NCBI RefSeq assembly: GCF_050948215.1
Contig: NC_135151.1
Location: 10,704,220 to 10,768,219, forward strand
Direction: 5' to 3'
DNA length: 64,000 nt
DNA from: Halictus rubicundus
Taxonomy: Eukaryota; Arthropoda; Insecta; Hymenoptera; Halictidae
A model generated the notes under the pieces. That model worked only from the letters and a program-made list of their open reading frames with translations, searched no databases and was not told the DNA's origin. A program made the translations under genes and the position numbers. Of the stretch, positions 1-11,951 are shown in pieces (the stretch's first letter is position 1; the number at the start of each line of letters is the position of its first letter).

Positions 1-700
1 CAATAATTTTCTGAACATAATATACTCCTAATTACTATTTAATCTTTCAGTTATTCTCAAATTGTCAGACTTATTTTTGCAGACATACTTTGTACTGGGC
101 ACAATCAGTTCCAGATTACAGTATGCGATAAGAAACAATTAATAATGACGTGATATTACAACAAAATACACTAGGAAAATGATTAAAATAATTGCTTGAT
201 TTTCTCGAAAAGTTTTCTATATTTGTTCGTCTCTGTACATCGAGCCGCGTGGCTCGTCATTGTATAATCCTTTATGTAATTCGTCGGTCAAATTCTACAT
301 GAAGCAACAGCACTAAGAGGATTAAAGTTACGTCACAACTTTCGTCAAACTAATGTTTGAATTTATTCAGCCAAGCTAAATCACGCTCATACGTTTAAAT
401 CCAATTGAAAATTATTTTTTCGAACTTTAAAATGACACCAACATTCTAAATTATAACACTTCAACCTCCTGATAGTTGCGCTGTTATATTACATACAACA
501 TGATTCATTTTCCCCACAGAAAATTCATTGACCTGTCAGATTTTCGTTCTCGTAAAAATTCACCCATTTCTCTGTTAGACACTGTACAAATTTTGATTCT
601 TTATGTTTGTAAAATTGTAAGACATAATTGACTGAATTAATGTGTAAAATGAGGAAGTGTGTTAACACTAAAGGATGCTCCATTATAGTGGATAGAAATT
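1..700. other. AT-rich spacer, no feature seen
   Basis: Simple AT-rich sequence with no open frame of note and no recognisable repeat or RNA gene. Confidence 0.6.
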
Positions 701-709
701 AAAAAAAAA
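701..709 (-). terminator. RNA polymerase III T-run terminator of the 5S gene
   Basis: Nine consecutive A on the plus strand, i.e. T9 on the minus strand, start 2 nt after the 3' end of the 5S sequence. This is the standard Pol III stop and argues that the copy is, or recently was, a transcription unit. Confidence 0.75.
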
Positions 710-710
710 G

Positions 711-830
711 AGCCAACAGCACGTGGTGTTCCCAGGCGGTCACCCATCCAAGTACTGACCACGCTCAACGCTGTTTAACTTCGATGATCGGACGAGAATC
801 GGTTCATTGCAACATGAAATGGCCGTTGGC
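711..830 (-). rRNA. 5S ribosomal RNA gene (or very close copy)
   Basis: Read on the minus strand, these 120 bases match the 5S rRNA layout from end to end. They begin GCCAACGGCC, carry the CTCGTCCGATCA loop, the internal-promoter stretch AGTACTTGGATGGGTGACCG and the CCTGGGAAC block, and end GTGCTGTTGGC, which pairs with the 5' end as helix I (one G-U). The length of 120 nt is the family norm. A run of nine T follows the 3' end, as expected for RNA polymerase III termination. The helix II/III region (around RNA positions 10-30 and 60-75) departs somewhat from insect 5S sequences I know, so it may be a divergent dispersed copy or a young pseudogene rather than a main-array gene. No further copy is seen in the window. 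Confidence 0.87.
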
Positions 831-884
831 GGATTCTACTATGTTCAGATGTGAAAGAAATTGTGCCTACTCCAAATTTTCAAT

Positions 885-1140
885 AACAATAAAAAATCGA
901 GACAACAATAAAACGATCGGAAGTAACCAAAACAAAATCCCCGCCATCGATATCGCTTACTCGTAACCAAAATAAAAGTTCCGTAATCGATATTGGTTAT
1001 TCGCAACCAGAACGAACCTTCTGCCATCGGTAATAGTTACTGGTGACCAAAAAATAATTCTCGTCAGCGATAATCGTCGTTCGCAACCAAAAAAGAATTT
1101 CATCGTCGATAACAGTTACTAACGATCAACAGAATTTTTC
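885..1140. repeat. 40-bp degenerate tandem array
   Basis: The word AACCAA or a one-base variant recurs at 925, 965, 1005, 1045, 1085 and 1125, exactly 40 bp apart. Between them come a CATCGATA-like word and a TTAYTCG-like word in register. About six units are visible, each 70-80% alike, and an older unit may start near 885. The array lies about 55 bp upstream of the 5S transcription start (minus strand). Confidence 0.85.
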
Positions 1141-2310
1141 TCGAAAAGTAATATCATCAAATTTGATGGAAGATATTCATTTCAATAAAAATCTCTCTTG
1201 ACCAAATTTCCAAAATAATTATCTCTGGCCTCTGGTCAAATAAAAACAGAAGAATTTAAAAATGTATTATTTTCAACATATTCTACATACTAAAAAAGAA
1301 AATAACTATCTGCTTCACTCCAGTCTGTTGCAATGCAGATTTTTATTTTGCACAAAAATCCGCAGGGGATGAGATAAAACATCCCTTCAGAAAAATCGCT
1401 GGAGTTTAGACTGATGAAGACCGCAATTATTTTTGCACCAACCTAATCAAATTATTCGGAGAATTTCACCGCGAAAATGAGAATGTGTTGCGCCGAATAT
1501 GTGCTGCGCTTCGTTTCACAAATTAAGGAAATCTTTTAATCCGCAGGTTCGTGACGAGATGGCAGCGGAAGGGATCGAGCCCCTCGAGGAAGAAATTCCA
1601 TACGGTGACATAAGAGGTCGAGATTACTGTCGCTACAACGTGAAGCGACTGATGGCACCGTAGGAGGGTGGCGTCTTTCGACCGGAAGAAAGAGGGCGGG
1701 AACGAAGAAATAGGTGGATCGCGAGAATCGAAAGATCGTTGTCTGAGAGAGCGAGGGGTGGGGGGGACTGTTCTTCGGAATGGTCTCGATCCGCGCTGCG
1801 GCCTCGCGTCAGCGAATGTCTCCTTTCTCTGCGATCTTTTCTCCGCGTTGTAAGTAGATAGGCAAACTCGATCTTCGTCGATGATTTCGGAGACGCGGAC
1901 AATGTCTGCCGGGGACAACGAAGCGACGGGAAAAAGGGAAGAACCCTTTCGAGAAGGGGGAAAGGAGCCGAGGACGAAGGGTCCCGCGTCCTCGAAGAGC
2001 AACGCGCGAGAACGTGTTTGAGCTGCACTCAACGACTTCCTCGTCGATGCTGGAACCAAAACTGTTCTAGTCAATAATAATTAATACTATTATACGAAAA
2101 CAATGTACACATTACGACCGATCTCGCGAGCGAGTGAGACTGTTCCGCGTGCGAGTGTGAGTGCGAGAAGCAACGATGCTTGTACATATGGTACCTGAAG
2201 TCGATGAACATATTGATCCTCCGGTGTCGCGCGGACCGGCCGGCGAACGATTCGGAATTTTCGGGTGTCGATTCTGTTGCTTTTTCCGGGTGTCGTTTGT
2301 TCGATGGGTT
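1141..2310. other. Spacer with a GC-rich island (about 1530-2300)
   Basis: The first 400 bp are AT-rich and include a copy of a short dispersed repeat (about 1330-1375, ATTTTTATTTTGCACAAAAA followed by TCCGCAG). From about 1530 the DNA is GC- and CpG-rich and is open in several frames on both strands (for example a 183-codon minus frame, 1523-2074). The translations have low-complexity Arg/Ser composition and no domain I recognise, so I read these frames as GC-driven chance. Confidence 0.5.
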
Positions 2311-2363
2311 GCGAGAGAGCGAGAGAGAGAGAGAGAGTGTGTGTGTGTGCGTGAGTGAGTGAG
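2311..2363. repeat. (GA)n(GT)n compound microsatellite
   Basis: GAGAGA runs pass into GTGTGT and then GAGT repeats over about 50 bp. Confidence 0.9.
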
Positions 2364-4590
2364 AATCGTCGAGTATCTGTCTTTTAGAGAATCAAAGACG
2401 TGGCCGGTTTGTTTGCTCGGCTAGAGGAGGGAGACTAGATATGGGGTTAGACTTTGAAGGAGCTGAGGAAAATAAAAACGAAGAAGAAGATCGTTGGCGA
2501 GACGTCAACGCGTACTGCCTGTACTTTCCTACGATTTTGCACGATCGAAGTTGACCACGCGCGTCGCTGTATATCATGTTCACGATTCGATGACTATCGA
2601 CACGCGTCTCGTTAATGGTAAACCACCACTTTAAGACTCGTATATTGTATTAAACGCACCAGAATAATATCCTTTCTTAACGATGTTTTTACACTCGAGA
2701 ACTTTTAATATAGCCGAGAAAATTTTAAGGACTGCATCGAGAATAAAAAAGGAATAAAATACGCAAAAAAAAAAGAGAAGGAGAAGAGACATATTGAATA
2801 TGATGACGAATCATCAACTTCCCTCGTGCCATCGATACCATACATCGGTCGTTGATTATATTTTGCTCGAGCGACTCACCTAAATTTTCCGTTCCGATTC
2901 TGCAGACAAAAGAAAAATGTATGAGACTTGTTTCGTATCGATCGATCAATTTACGACCATTCGTGTGCAAGTAGTCGTGATCAACGAAGCGGCCAGCCTC
3001 GTGAGTATATGCTAACATTTCAAACGTTACTGATACCCGAAATAAACGCGACGACCGAGCGAAAATGCGGTCGTTGTTCAACTAACATTGTTCGTCTGGT
3101 CTTTCATTTTTATTACCCCTCCCATGCGACGCAATTTATGTACGATACTGAAACTTTCAGTCGCGGTTTATTGCAGAATTATTCATACAAATATCAAGCG
3201 AGAAATATTTTCGTTCTTTTCTGAAATCTCCAAGAAATCTCGACTCGGAATTTTATGAAAGACCGACCTAGATTGTATTTTAATCGATTTTACGTTTTAT
3301 CAATTTTCTTTATCAACAGAGAATATAAAAAGTTATAAGGAATAAATAACTGTACCATTTCCTTAACAACGTAAAGGTAGGTTCATATTAAAAATAATTT
3401 GACGCCATTTCCTACTTTGAAAAATTTAATATAGGATATGGTAAAAGATATTTCTGTTTGTTTTTCATTTCACTCGGCGTTTATAAATATCTACAAACTT
3501 GCAAGGATTAAATGAATACGTTATCTTCCTAACAAAGTAAATGTTTATAATTCAATGGTGGAAACTGACGTTTTATGAACTTTACATGTATGAAGAAAAA
3601 TTCCTGTCGTTATTCCATCACAGAAGAAAATATACAAATTCCGGATTAAATGAGTGCATTCTTTTCTGAACAAAGTAAATGTATTTCGTGAGATTATTTC
3701 CATTGTTTTCAACGAACTTTGCGGTTTTTTAAACTTCTTTAGATTTTCATAAACTGTCGACGCATCAAAAGAATTTCCGGTCTAATTACACTTAATTCTT
3801 ACTCCTTTCTTCCATCGCACAAGAAATTCCATAAATTCTCGGTTTAATAAATGCATTGTTGTCTGGACAAGATAAAAATACAGAAAATAAATTAGCGTCA
3901 TCTCCTGCTCGGAAATGTAAAACAGGACGGCGGGTTCTTTTTCCTCGGCAGGATAAAAGTGGATGGGAATGGAAAATTGCCGAGTGCTACACGCGCGATA
4001 CAATAGTGATGCAGAAGACAAAGCAGGAGCCGGAAGTCACTGTCCAGCGAAATAAACACCGGTTGTAAATGAAGCGCAACGATTCTCCAATTTACGAGTT
4101 ACAAAGGGCCCGGCGCTCGTTGCTGATTCACGCAACGCGTAGGAGCCAATCAAGTGCAAAGCACACGCGTTGAAATCGTAAACGCAGGCTCGGTTTATTG
4201 GCATTTCGGGATCGTACGTGCTGTAAATTCCGACCGGGGCTTGATTAGATTCTCGTTCCCGCGGATTTGATAATGGCTGATTACCTATCAATCGGATGAA
4301 TCAATCAGGCCCCGAACAAAGTTTCGCGCAACGCGGATTATCGATCATTCGAATTTTATTCTCGCTGGCCAGTGAAATTTTCCAGCTACTTGCGTTTGAA
4401 ACGTACACAATTACGGCACTGAAGAAGAGTGGTCATTCGGTAACAACACATGTTCACACAGGATAACAATTGAAGCAACCACTGCAAGGACCGTGCCACA
4501 AAATGGTAAAAAGAAGGGACTTTTAATAATTCTGATACCTCTGATATACGTTTCCTTTGTATAAATTAGCTTGCATACAATTCTACTGAA
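2364..4590. other. Intergenic, no supported gene
   Basis: Mostly AT-rich. ORFs up to 118 codons on both strands carry no recognisable motif. Between about 3360 and 3860 a loose repetition of the phrase GGATTAAATGAATAC / AACAAAGTAAATG occurs at roughly 110-150 bp intervals (near 3508, 3648 and 3848). It may be a very old tandem or dispersed repeat. Confidence 0.45.
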
Positions 4591-4591
4591 A

Positions 4592-4860
4592 TACAGTAAA
4601 GTCTCGATCTAACATAAGCCGAATAGAGCTACACGATCTACGATACCGGGTCGGGCATATCGGTGTGAACCACTACTAATCCAATTACAAAACTTCTTTA
4701 TTTTTCATTATTTTTTTATGGGACTTTCGCCAACTTATTTGTCGCATTTTTCTGATTAAAATGACACTAAACACGATATAATTTGAACTGTAGTTAGTGG
4801 TCCGTGTTTACACACGCTGTCCTCGTCACAAGAAAATAATAGCCCTACACGATCTACGTC
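4592..4860 (+). mobile_element. Pogo-like TA-flanked element, degraded copy
   Basis: It begins TA-CAGTAAAGTCTCGATCTAAC, a pogo/Tigger-style terminal sequence. The interior (TTTCTGATTAAAATGACACT..AAACACGATATAATTTGAA) is shared with the copies at 24.5-24.9 kb, 35.1-35.7 kb and 57.5-57.7 kb. The right end is unclear. No transposase is encoded. Confidence 0.6.
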
Positions 4861-6047
4861 ACAGCACAGACCCGAGGATTGTTTGATCAAAACTTTACCG
4901 AACAACCATTTGCTACACTCTCATGTTTCACGTTGCTATGTCAATTTTTTGGAACGACTATTAGATCAATTCACAAGAAATTTCAGACTTTACAAAGCTT
5001 GAAATGAAATCAAATGGCAGTGGAGAGTACAAGAAATCGAACAACGGACGAAGGAAAAAATTGAGAGGTTTTCTGGTACGTATATGGAAGCTGGGCATAA
5101 TATTGGAGCAGGTTTAAGAGGACAACGTGTTTCTCAATGAATGCATAGCTGAGCATATCTCGCTTGACAAGCATTGAATTCGATAAAAATGTGTGCACTG
5201 AAAGCTCGATTCGAAATTGGAATATCTCTCGTGCACCTACTTAACATCAACCTTTCAATCTTGCTTTGCCTATTGCGTGGTCGGTTAACTTACTGAAAAT
5301 TTCATCTTATAATCTGCCATTTCACCGTAACTCTTGCTCGCCTCCCTTATTACTCGATACAACGAAGGCGGCCACTTTTTCGCCGCGACGTTCTTAAAAG
5401 AAAGCACGTTAACGTCATCCGAGAGTCACGGAGCGGAAGTTTAAATCAGATTCGGGGGCCGCAAGGGTAACGAGTTTTCGCTTTCTAATCGTTTAAAAGT
5501 GGCCGGGACAAAAGTGTCCCGCGAAAGTTTGAAAGGCGGGAAAAGGACGGGGACGAGCGAAAAGGAGCGCCGGAGGAGCAACGTTCCCCCGGTGATAATT
5601 AATTTCCACCCCCCGCGTCGGCCGCCCTAACGAGCTCGTTAAAAAGTTTTGACACGTTTAGACCCGGATTCGACTGTGCAAAAACCATTTAAGGCTCTCC
5701 CCTCGGCGGCCCGTAGCTGAATGAACAGTCCGTCTCCTCGTTCAGGCTACCATCGTGCACGGACCCACCCTCGGTCCGTTTCGCTTTCACCCTTTCTCGC
5801 GCGAACCTGATCTTTCCGCGCGCAATAAAATATTGCTCGCTAAAACGGCACCGGGGACGACGCAAAATTACGCCCTTTCATGAAACCGTCCTTGGAACTG
5901 CAAGCTAACTTAAATCTTCTGTCCCGTCACGTTATTTTTTCTTTCTTTATCTCTTTCTCGTGATTCAAGCTTGTTTTCTCTTGATTCTAAGGTGTTTCGA
6001 AAGAAGTTCCATAATTTCGAAAGAAGAACGATGTAGCAGCATTTGAT
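4861..6047. other. Spacer with a GC-rich island (about 5340-5880)
   Basis: The AT-rich half shows nothing. The GC-rich half is CpG-dense with no ORF over 60 codons and no recognised motif. Confidence 0.45.
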
Positions 6048-6263
6048 TAACCCCTTGCCCTACAATATCGAGTCAGACTCGTGACGAAGATTCTGAACAG
6101 AGTCTAATAAATCAAAAACTGTAGTTGATACATGTATTTCCCTTGGAGAAAACATAGGCATACAATAAATATAAACTATCTTTTTTTTTTCTATGAAATT
6201 CTGAACGATGAAGAATTTCTAGTTATTATAATCAAAAAATAAAGTAGTAGTGTAAGGGGTTGA
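6048..6263. mobile_element. TTAA-flanked MITE, family A (piggyBac-like ends)
   Basis: The interior 6052-6259 is flanked by TTAA (6048-6051) and TTGA (6260-6263). Its ends are inverted repeats: CCCCTTGCCCTAC at the left and the complement of CCCCTTACACTAC at the right. A partial relative in the opposite orientation lies at about 28500-28648 and shares GATTTTGAACAGAGTC and GGCATACAATAAAT. The TTAA target and CCC start are piggyBac hallmarks; assignment to that superfamily is inference. No coding capacity. Confidence 0.72.
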
Positions 6264-6955
6264 TTCGCCAGAAACTGAATAAATGAATAACGATTTTGAA
6301 ACTCTGGGTCAAGATTGACCCGGACTCCGTCGCCGCAAGGTTAATGCATCAAATCCGCGATCACTCGTGTAAACTTGAACCAAAGCCGTTTGGTCAAGAA
6401 CAATCATTGTCCGTCTACGTTCAACAATTTTTTAGGAAATGGGGATTTCTATAAAAATTGCACAGGATTCCCAACATTTCGCCTCAGCATCCCCAATACA
6501 ACACACTAGGCAAAGGTTTGGAGAAATCCCCTAACGGCACTCTGCAACTTAAGAAATCGTTAAACGCAGGTGCAATATTACCACTTCGAGAGCTTGGGTT
6601 TATAGCACGTCAATGGTACCAGTACCTCTTCAAGGGGTGTGCACCCCAAACGCTTGCTTCCCGATTTAGACACAAGACCTCATAACATTCTGCTTTACAA
6701 TATAATAGAAGACTTGGGACGAAGAAAATGAGAACAAACTGAACAAAATGCGACTGGGATTTGTCTGTGAAATCATTTTGATACCAATGTTTAAACTCGG
6801 GACTAAATATAGACTTACAGTGGACGTACCTTTACTTTTTTTCGATAAATTATTGAGTTGAGTACATCACAAATATTTATCTCTTTTCTTGATTTCCTGT
6901 ACTCTGATAAAAATTAATTTTGCCCAATATGAATGCTTATACAAAAATCTTACAC
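6264..6955. other. Spacer, no supported gene
   Basis: Contains a 75-codon plus frame (6458-6685) without recognisable features. Otherwise nothing is seen. Confidence 0.4.
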
Positions 6956-6956
6956 T

Positions 6957-7130
6957 AATACAGTGAATTCTCGATATATGTCAACAACGAGGGTCTTGCC
7001 AGCGTCGTGTATCGTCCAGGTGACATATCCGAGCCGTGTTATGTTTACTCTCCTCGGCGTCCGAGGCCTCACGGGGTATACGTCGCAGTAGTGGGGATAA
7101 TTCCGCGACGTTTATGTACATTTTAAAAAT
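6957..7130 (+). mobile_element. Pogo-like element, left-end fragment
   Basis: It starts TA-CAGTGAATTCTCGATATATG and continues with the family interior (CAGCGTCGTGTATCGTCCAG, then GTAGTGGGGATAATTCCGCGAC). It matches the left part of the copies at 28.7 and 35.1 kb and is cut off on the right. Confidence 0.72.
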
Positions 7131-7500
7131 TTGTCATAGTCATAAAGAAAGTACAAACTTTCTCGCAGTATAAGAATGGCTCGCTCTACTTCTCTTTAAA
7201 TATCTCCGAAACTAGTGCGCGGATAAAAAAAAGTATCGTACGAAAATTGCTGGTCTTTTTACGTACAGTAAGATCCCATGATAAAAAATATAGGTTTCCA
7301 TTTGAAAATACAAAGTTGACCTTCAAATGACCTTGAAAACGCCACCCAAATAAAAAATTGATACCGCCTCCCTCTTTCCGTCTCGAAATCCTTGGACACA
7401 CTTGCTTTACACTTTTTTAATATCTCTCATACGTTTCGAGATATTCGGCTGGAAAGTTTTCAAATGAACACCCTGTACAGAGGAATCACTGTATACAGAA
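7131..7500. repeat. Dispersed repeat ending in ACACCCTGTA
   Basis: The stretch ends AATGAACACCCTGTACAG (about 7462-7479). ACACCCTGTA is a terminal word common to many arthropod TA-flanked DNA transposons. The left end is not evident, so this is only a probable element fragment directly abutting the pogo-like fragment. Confidence 0.4.
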
Positions 7501-10500
7501 AAATGATCCACAAAAATTCTCTAGCAAGTCACGAACGAATATTTGCAGATCGCAGATTAATTTCGGCCGATGATCGCGACGCTACGGAGGCAGAGCAGGC
7601 CGAAGATCGGCCGACAACCGAGCCGAGGAAAAAGTAGAGTGGAGAAGGGGGTCGAAGAAGAAAGAAGTCTCTCGAAACAGCGAGAGTAGACTCATTGTTT
7701 CCCGCTCGGCGAGATATCGGCCGGGTTTATGGTGGAAACTCGTCCTATAAATTTCATGCTTTAATACGGCCGGCCACGTATTATACGAAACCGGGCGAGG
7801 TCGTATCTCGTGGCGGCGGTTCAAGAAATTCCGTGGATCCGCGATACTTTTCGGTTGCCACGGGATTCTTCCTAAAAATTCTTACAACTGGGTAACGGCA
7901 GTTCCGAGCCACTCGAGAACTTCCGGCGACCCATAAATCAGAAAAAGGATTCGCCGCCTGGGGGAAACTTTATGGCTGGCCTGGTGACGTAGCGCCGCTG
8001 CGAAGACGTTGGGGGACACCCGGCATAAAGTTCCCGGGGCGAGCGTAATTGCTGCGATTAGTGCAGAGATCGAGGCGATGGCAAACGGGCCGGTTAATGA
8101 AAAGATGAGTGATCCTGGAAGACGCTTTCGGACACTGTGACTAACGACGCCGCACAGTAGAGCGAATGACCGATCTCGGCGGAAGAAGGTCATGTAAACA
8201 AATAGAGATATTTTCCTACCCAACTAATGTTTATACTAGGGAGACCTCTATCATTTCCGTTTGTTATCGATAAGAGAAAAATTAGTTGGGTACCCACTTT
8301 CAATTGTTATACGTTCTTACTGGCGAAAACTGGATAAATTAATTACTGTGACGACTATAATGTTACCGAACGTCGTGGAAAATCCTTGACACCGATGTAA
8401 GGGGTACGAAAGGAAACACCAGCGCAAGAAAGCGACTTTTAACAATTTTTTACGAGAAAACTATTAACAATACGAGCATAAACTTTCTTGTCACGTCTAA
8501 AGGCCCTCTTAAGCTACAAGAAGAAATTTTCGTTAGCTACGTTTGAGCGTCGGTTTATCAGATAGCGTACAATCACGTCGACCTAATTCCTGCAAGAAGT
8601 GAGCCGACTTTTTGAGATTGTAACCTCAGGAGTGCTAAGCAAATTGTCTTAATTTTTCATCGCTCAGATCGTTGCTAAAGGGACCAACCGAGGGTCACAC
8701 ATGCGGTTAATGATTAAGTCACGAGGGAACGAAACGGTGGTCGCGTTCCCTCGGGCTATAAACTCCAGCGGCTCCGAAGTATTCGTGCAGTCTGAATATT
8801 TCGGTAGAAGAAAAAAGAGAAGAAGAAAAGAGAAGTTGAGGGAAGAACGTCGAACGGTATCGAATCGGGTATCATCGAATATCGGTGACCTGAATTCCGT
8901 CGCTCGAGCCTGTAGGAAGATGAGGTATCAAGTGGAAGACAGAGTAATGACCGGGGCCGCGTAGAAGGGAAAAGTTGCCGGAGGGGTTGCGGTGTCTGGC
9001 GGAGGGTGAATTAATGCCGCATTTGCGTGGAATTTGCTGCACCGTCGGGGCCGGTTCCGGCTTACACGATCAAGAATCAAATATCGGCTGGCGGGTTGAT
9101 CGTATCCACGCCGCGCGCTCCGGCACCGACGGCTTTACGATTCGGTCAATCGTAAACCCTGATAGCCTGGTCGTAGCATCCAGCTTCAGGGGCGACAGCG
9201 GGGCCCCGAGCTCCACGGGAAAACCATTTCCAGCGCCGAACCGCAAGACCGCGCGGCCAACGTTTGACAGAATCCCTCTTCGTGAATATTATATCGGCGC
9301 CGTGATTGAATCAGCACCGCCAGAGGAATTCGATTCGTTCCCGAGATCGAAAGGGCCACGACCTCCAACGCAACGCGTTCCGAAACAACCGGCTCGAAAA
9401 ATTACCCCATCCCTTTTTAATGAAACGGGACCTCGCTCGCGATGACCTTTCACAAAATCCCTCGGAAATTCGGGGATGTTGCGAGAGACTTTGGTACGTT
9501 TCTGGGGGCGAAGTTAACCCCTGGAAAGAGTATAGCCGGGTAAGATCGACAAATGCACCCCCAAAACAAATTGATCTTTCTTCGTACCATTCGATAGGGC
9601 TTCCAAAGAAAACCCTCTGTAACAAGTTTCAAGTCGATACCCCTACAACAGGGGTAGTTAGAGGGTGAGACCGGTTTAATGAATTGTGCTCCATTTCTTC
9701 TGTTCTGATTAACAAAAATTTACGAAAAAATTCATGAACATTCCACCCAATAGCCAACACGACTGTGAATTTTTTCTCAAATTTTTGGCTGCAATATCCA
9801 TTATTGAAAAATTCCAGAAACTTGAAATCCCTGATTTGATATCGAAGCTGCCACGTTTATCTCGAAAAATCCGAAAATATAGAGACACCAGTTTCATAAA
9901 GATTCAGTGAGATGTTGCTGAAATCGATGTTCTTCATTTTTCCGATATTTTTCATAAATTACGTCGTACTTAATAAAATAAAAAATCGATTTTTTCCGAT
10001 AATCCTTAGCTTTTCTGTACGCATATTATGCGATATTGAACACTTTTATATTCAAAGAAGCAATGTACATAATTAAAAATTCAAGTAAAAATTATAGAAT
10101 TCTGGAAAATACAGTAGACTTTCAAAAAAGAGAAGAAACTGTAGATTGACAGCTTATATTCAAGGAATTAATGAATTTATTTCACCCTTCGCGAACTTTT
10201 TAATTTTTTACTTATTAACGGAGACAACCAGGTCGAGTAATCTTCTCTTACAGAAAATTAATTATCTCTAACAAAGTGTCAGAATATAACTAATTTCGGT
10301 AAAAAATTTCGATTTTCTAGTATATGACACGATCGACATCGCCGGTTACCTATCCTAAAAAAAAAATCCTCAAGAAAATATATCATATCCCATTAAAAAA
10401 TAAGTTGCTTAGGCTAAAATATTTTGTGTATGTTCCTCGAAACACTGTCTAAATATACTAAAAATGTCACAAATTGATTCCCATCCGTTTAATTAATAAA

Positions 10501-10517
10501 AAATCCAGAAACCATCC
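7501..10517. other. Intergenic with GC islands, no supported gene
   Basis: GC-rich islands lie at about 7560-8220 and 8900-9480, with AT-rich DNA after 9700. The longest frame (8975-9445, 156 codons, plus) overlaps equally open frames on the other strand and shows no domain; I treat it as chance. A 13-bp inverted repeat (ACCCAACTAAT type) at about 8218-8228 and 8284-8294 encloses ~55 bp and could be the ends of a tiny MITE or a hairpin. Confidence 0.4.
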
Positions 10518-10577
10518 CTTAACCCTATGCACTCGAATAGCAACTCCGAGGCGCTACTACCCAAGACAGTTTGTATA
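10518..10577 (+). mobile_element. Possible left end of another TTAA element
   Basis: TTAA-CCCTATGCACTCG resembles a piggyBac-like left terminus. No matching right end follows before the next element starts. Confidence 0.3.
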
Positions 10578-10714
10578 CAGGGTGTCCCAAAATTCGATCA
10601 ATTCCGTGGAATGCGTGGTTCCTGATTTGACGTGACATTTTCCGGTGCAAAAATGTCCGCCTTGGCCTTGTTAAGGAGTTATTAACGAAATACACGGACC
10701 ACCCAGTACAGCAG
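10576..10714 (+). mobile_element. Half copy of the CAGGGTGT foldback family
   Basis: It begins TA-CAGGGTGTCCCAAAATTC. It runs parallel to the left arm of the complete foldback at 21109-21412: GCAAAAATGT, CTTGTTAAGGAGTTATTAACG and ACACGGACCA align with that arm. Only one arm is present. Confidence 0.65.
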
Positions 10715-11771
10715 AAGATCGATTATCTGTACTAATTAGTAGGAAACGAGTGTTCGGCTAGCAGAACAATTGCGTAGTTTCAGTGCTGGAGAATTGTTAC
10801 CGTGTTGCACAATAAATCGTATAGTACATGGATTGCTATAGATCTAACTATTTCTTTATATTCAGACATCAGAGGTCAGGGTAATCTGAACCGTAGTATT
10901 AAATTTGTCTATGTTCAATAAATTGCGAAAAATGCATGTATTTCACAGGAAACCAGTCCTAATCTCGCGTGCGCAATATATTAAAGATCGTACAGAATGA
11001 ATATGTACTTGATCAAAATGAACGTCTTGATTTTGGAGTTAGACAGCTTCGAGGGCAAACGGTTAAATTATCAACGAGGCATCGCGCCGTTCCTTCGCCG
11101 TTTCCGACCAACTGCTGTAGAATTTATTTCACGCTGACGAATCCGATCATTCCGCCGGTCAAACGGCGAGGATTCGAGCCGGTCTGAAATATTTATGCGC
11201 CTCGGGCCTTTGAGAAATAAGGTTTCCACTCGGAGACGGCGCGCCGGCGAGTTTCTTTGGGATTTTGTTTCGCGCGAACGGCCAGGTAGGTATTATTCCC
11301 GAGGATCGCGGGGCAACGTTTCGAGATCTCCTCACGAGCACCGTGAAATTTCGATGTGGACGCAAAGGGGAACGAGGATCGACCCGCGGAAGTTTTTAAA
11401 CGGCGCCTGCCTTTCTTACGCCCCGGCGGCCACGCATACAAACTAGCCCCGCTCGCTGAATCAGGAAACAAAACTGTCGGTCATTGAATAAATTACGAAG
11501 TAAATGAAACGCGAATCCGGTCGCGCCGCTCGTAAATGTAACGGCATTATCACACAAATTAAATGGACCCGCACGCTTGGCGATTTCTTTCGCAATATCG
11601 GTCGGACTAGCTGCGTAAGCGACTCCCTTCGACTGTAACCCCCTTGCAACTCAGCGTCCGTGATACCGCTAACAGGATTTCCTTATACTAACTTCACCCC
11701 GAGACATTGGAATTCCGAAGGCGAAACATTTAATCCGCGTTCGGTTTTCAGACATTTTCAAAGAAATTTCT
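10715..11771. other. Spacer with GC island (about 11040-11460)
   Basis: No recognised gene. Frames of 62-92 codons on both strands overlap each other in the GC-rich part. Confidence 0.4.
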
Positions 11772-11951
11772 TAACACTGAACGTACCACCACCGGTCAAA
11801 TGACCGGTTTTAGATTTTTCATTTGACAATTTTTGAAATTATAAAGATGCTTTCATGAGCAATGATTCAATAAATATCTTTAGTAGAGCACGCCTAAAGT
11901 CTAAATAAACATGTATCTGTTACATTTATAGCTCGGTACGTTTAGTATTAA
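11772..11951. mobile_element. TTAA-flanked MITE, family B
   Basis: Perfect TTAA copies flank the element at 11772-11775 and 11948-11951. The interior is 172 bp (11776-11947). The ends are CACTGAACGTACC at the left and the complement of TACTAAACGTACC at the right. Just inside the left end is the palindrome CCGGTCAAATGACCGG. A second copy of this family lies at about 19514-19713. Confidence 0.78.

Noticed and set aside
1523..2074. 183-codon minus-strand frame
   Set aside because: Low-complexity Ser/Arg/Pro translation in a CpG island with overlapping frames on both strands.
8975..9445. 156-codon plus-strand frame
   Set aside because: GC-rich, opposite strand also open, no recognisable domain or splice context.
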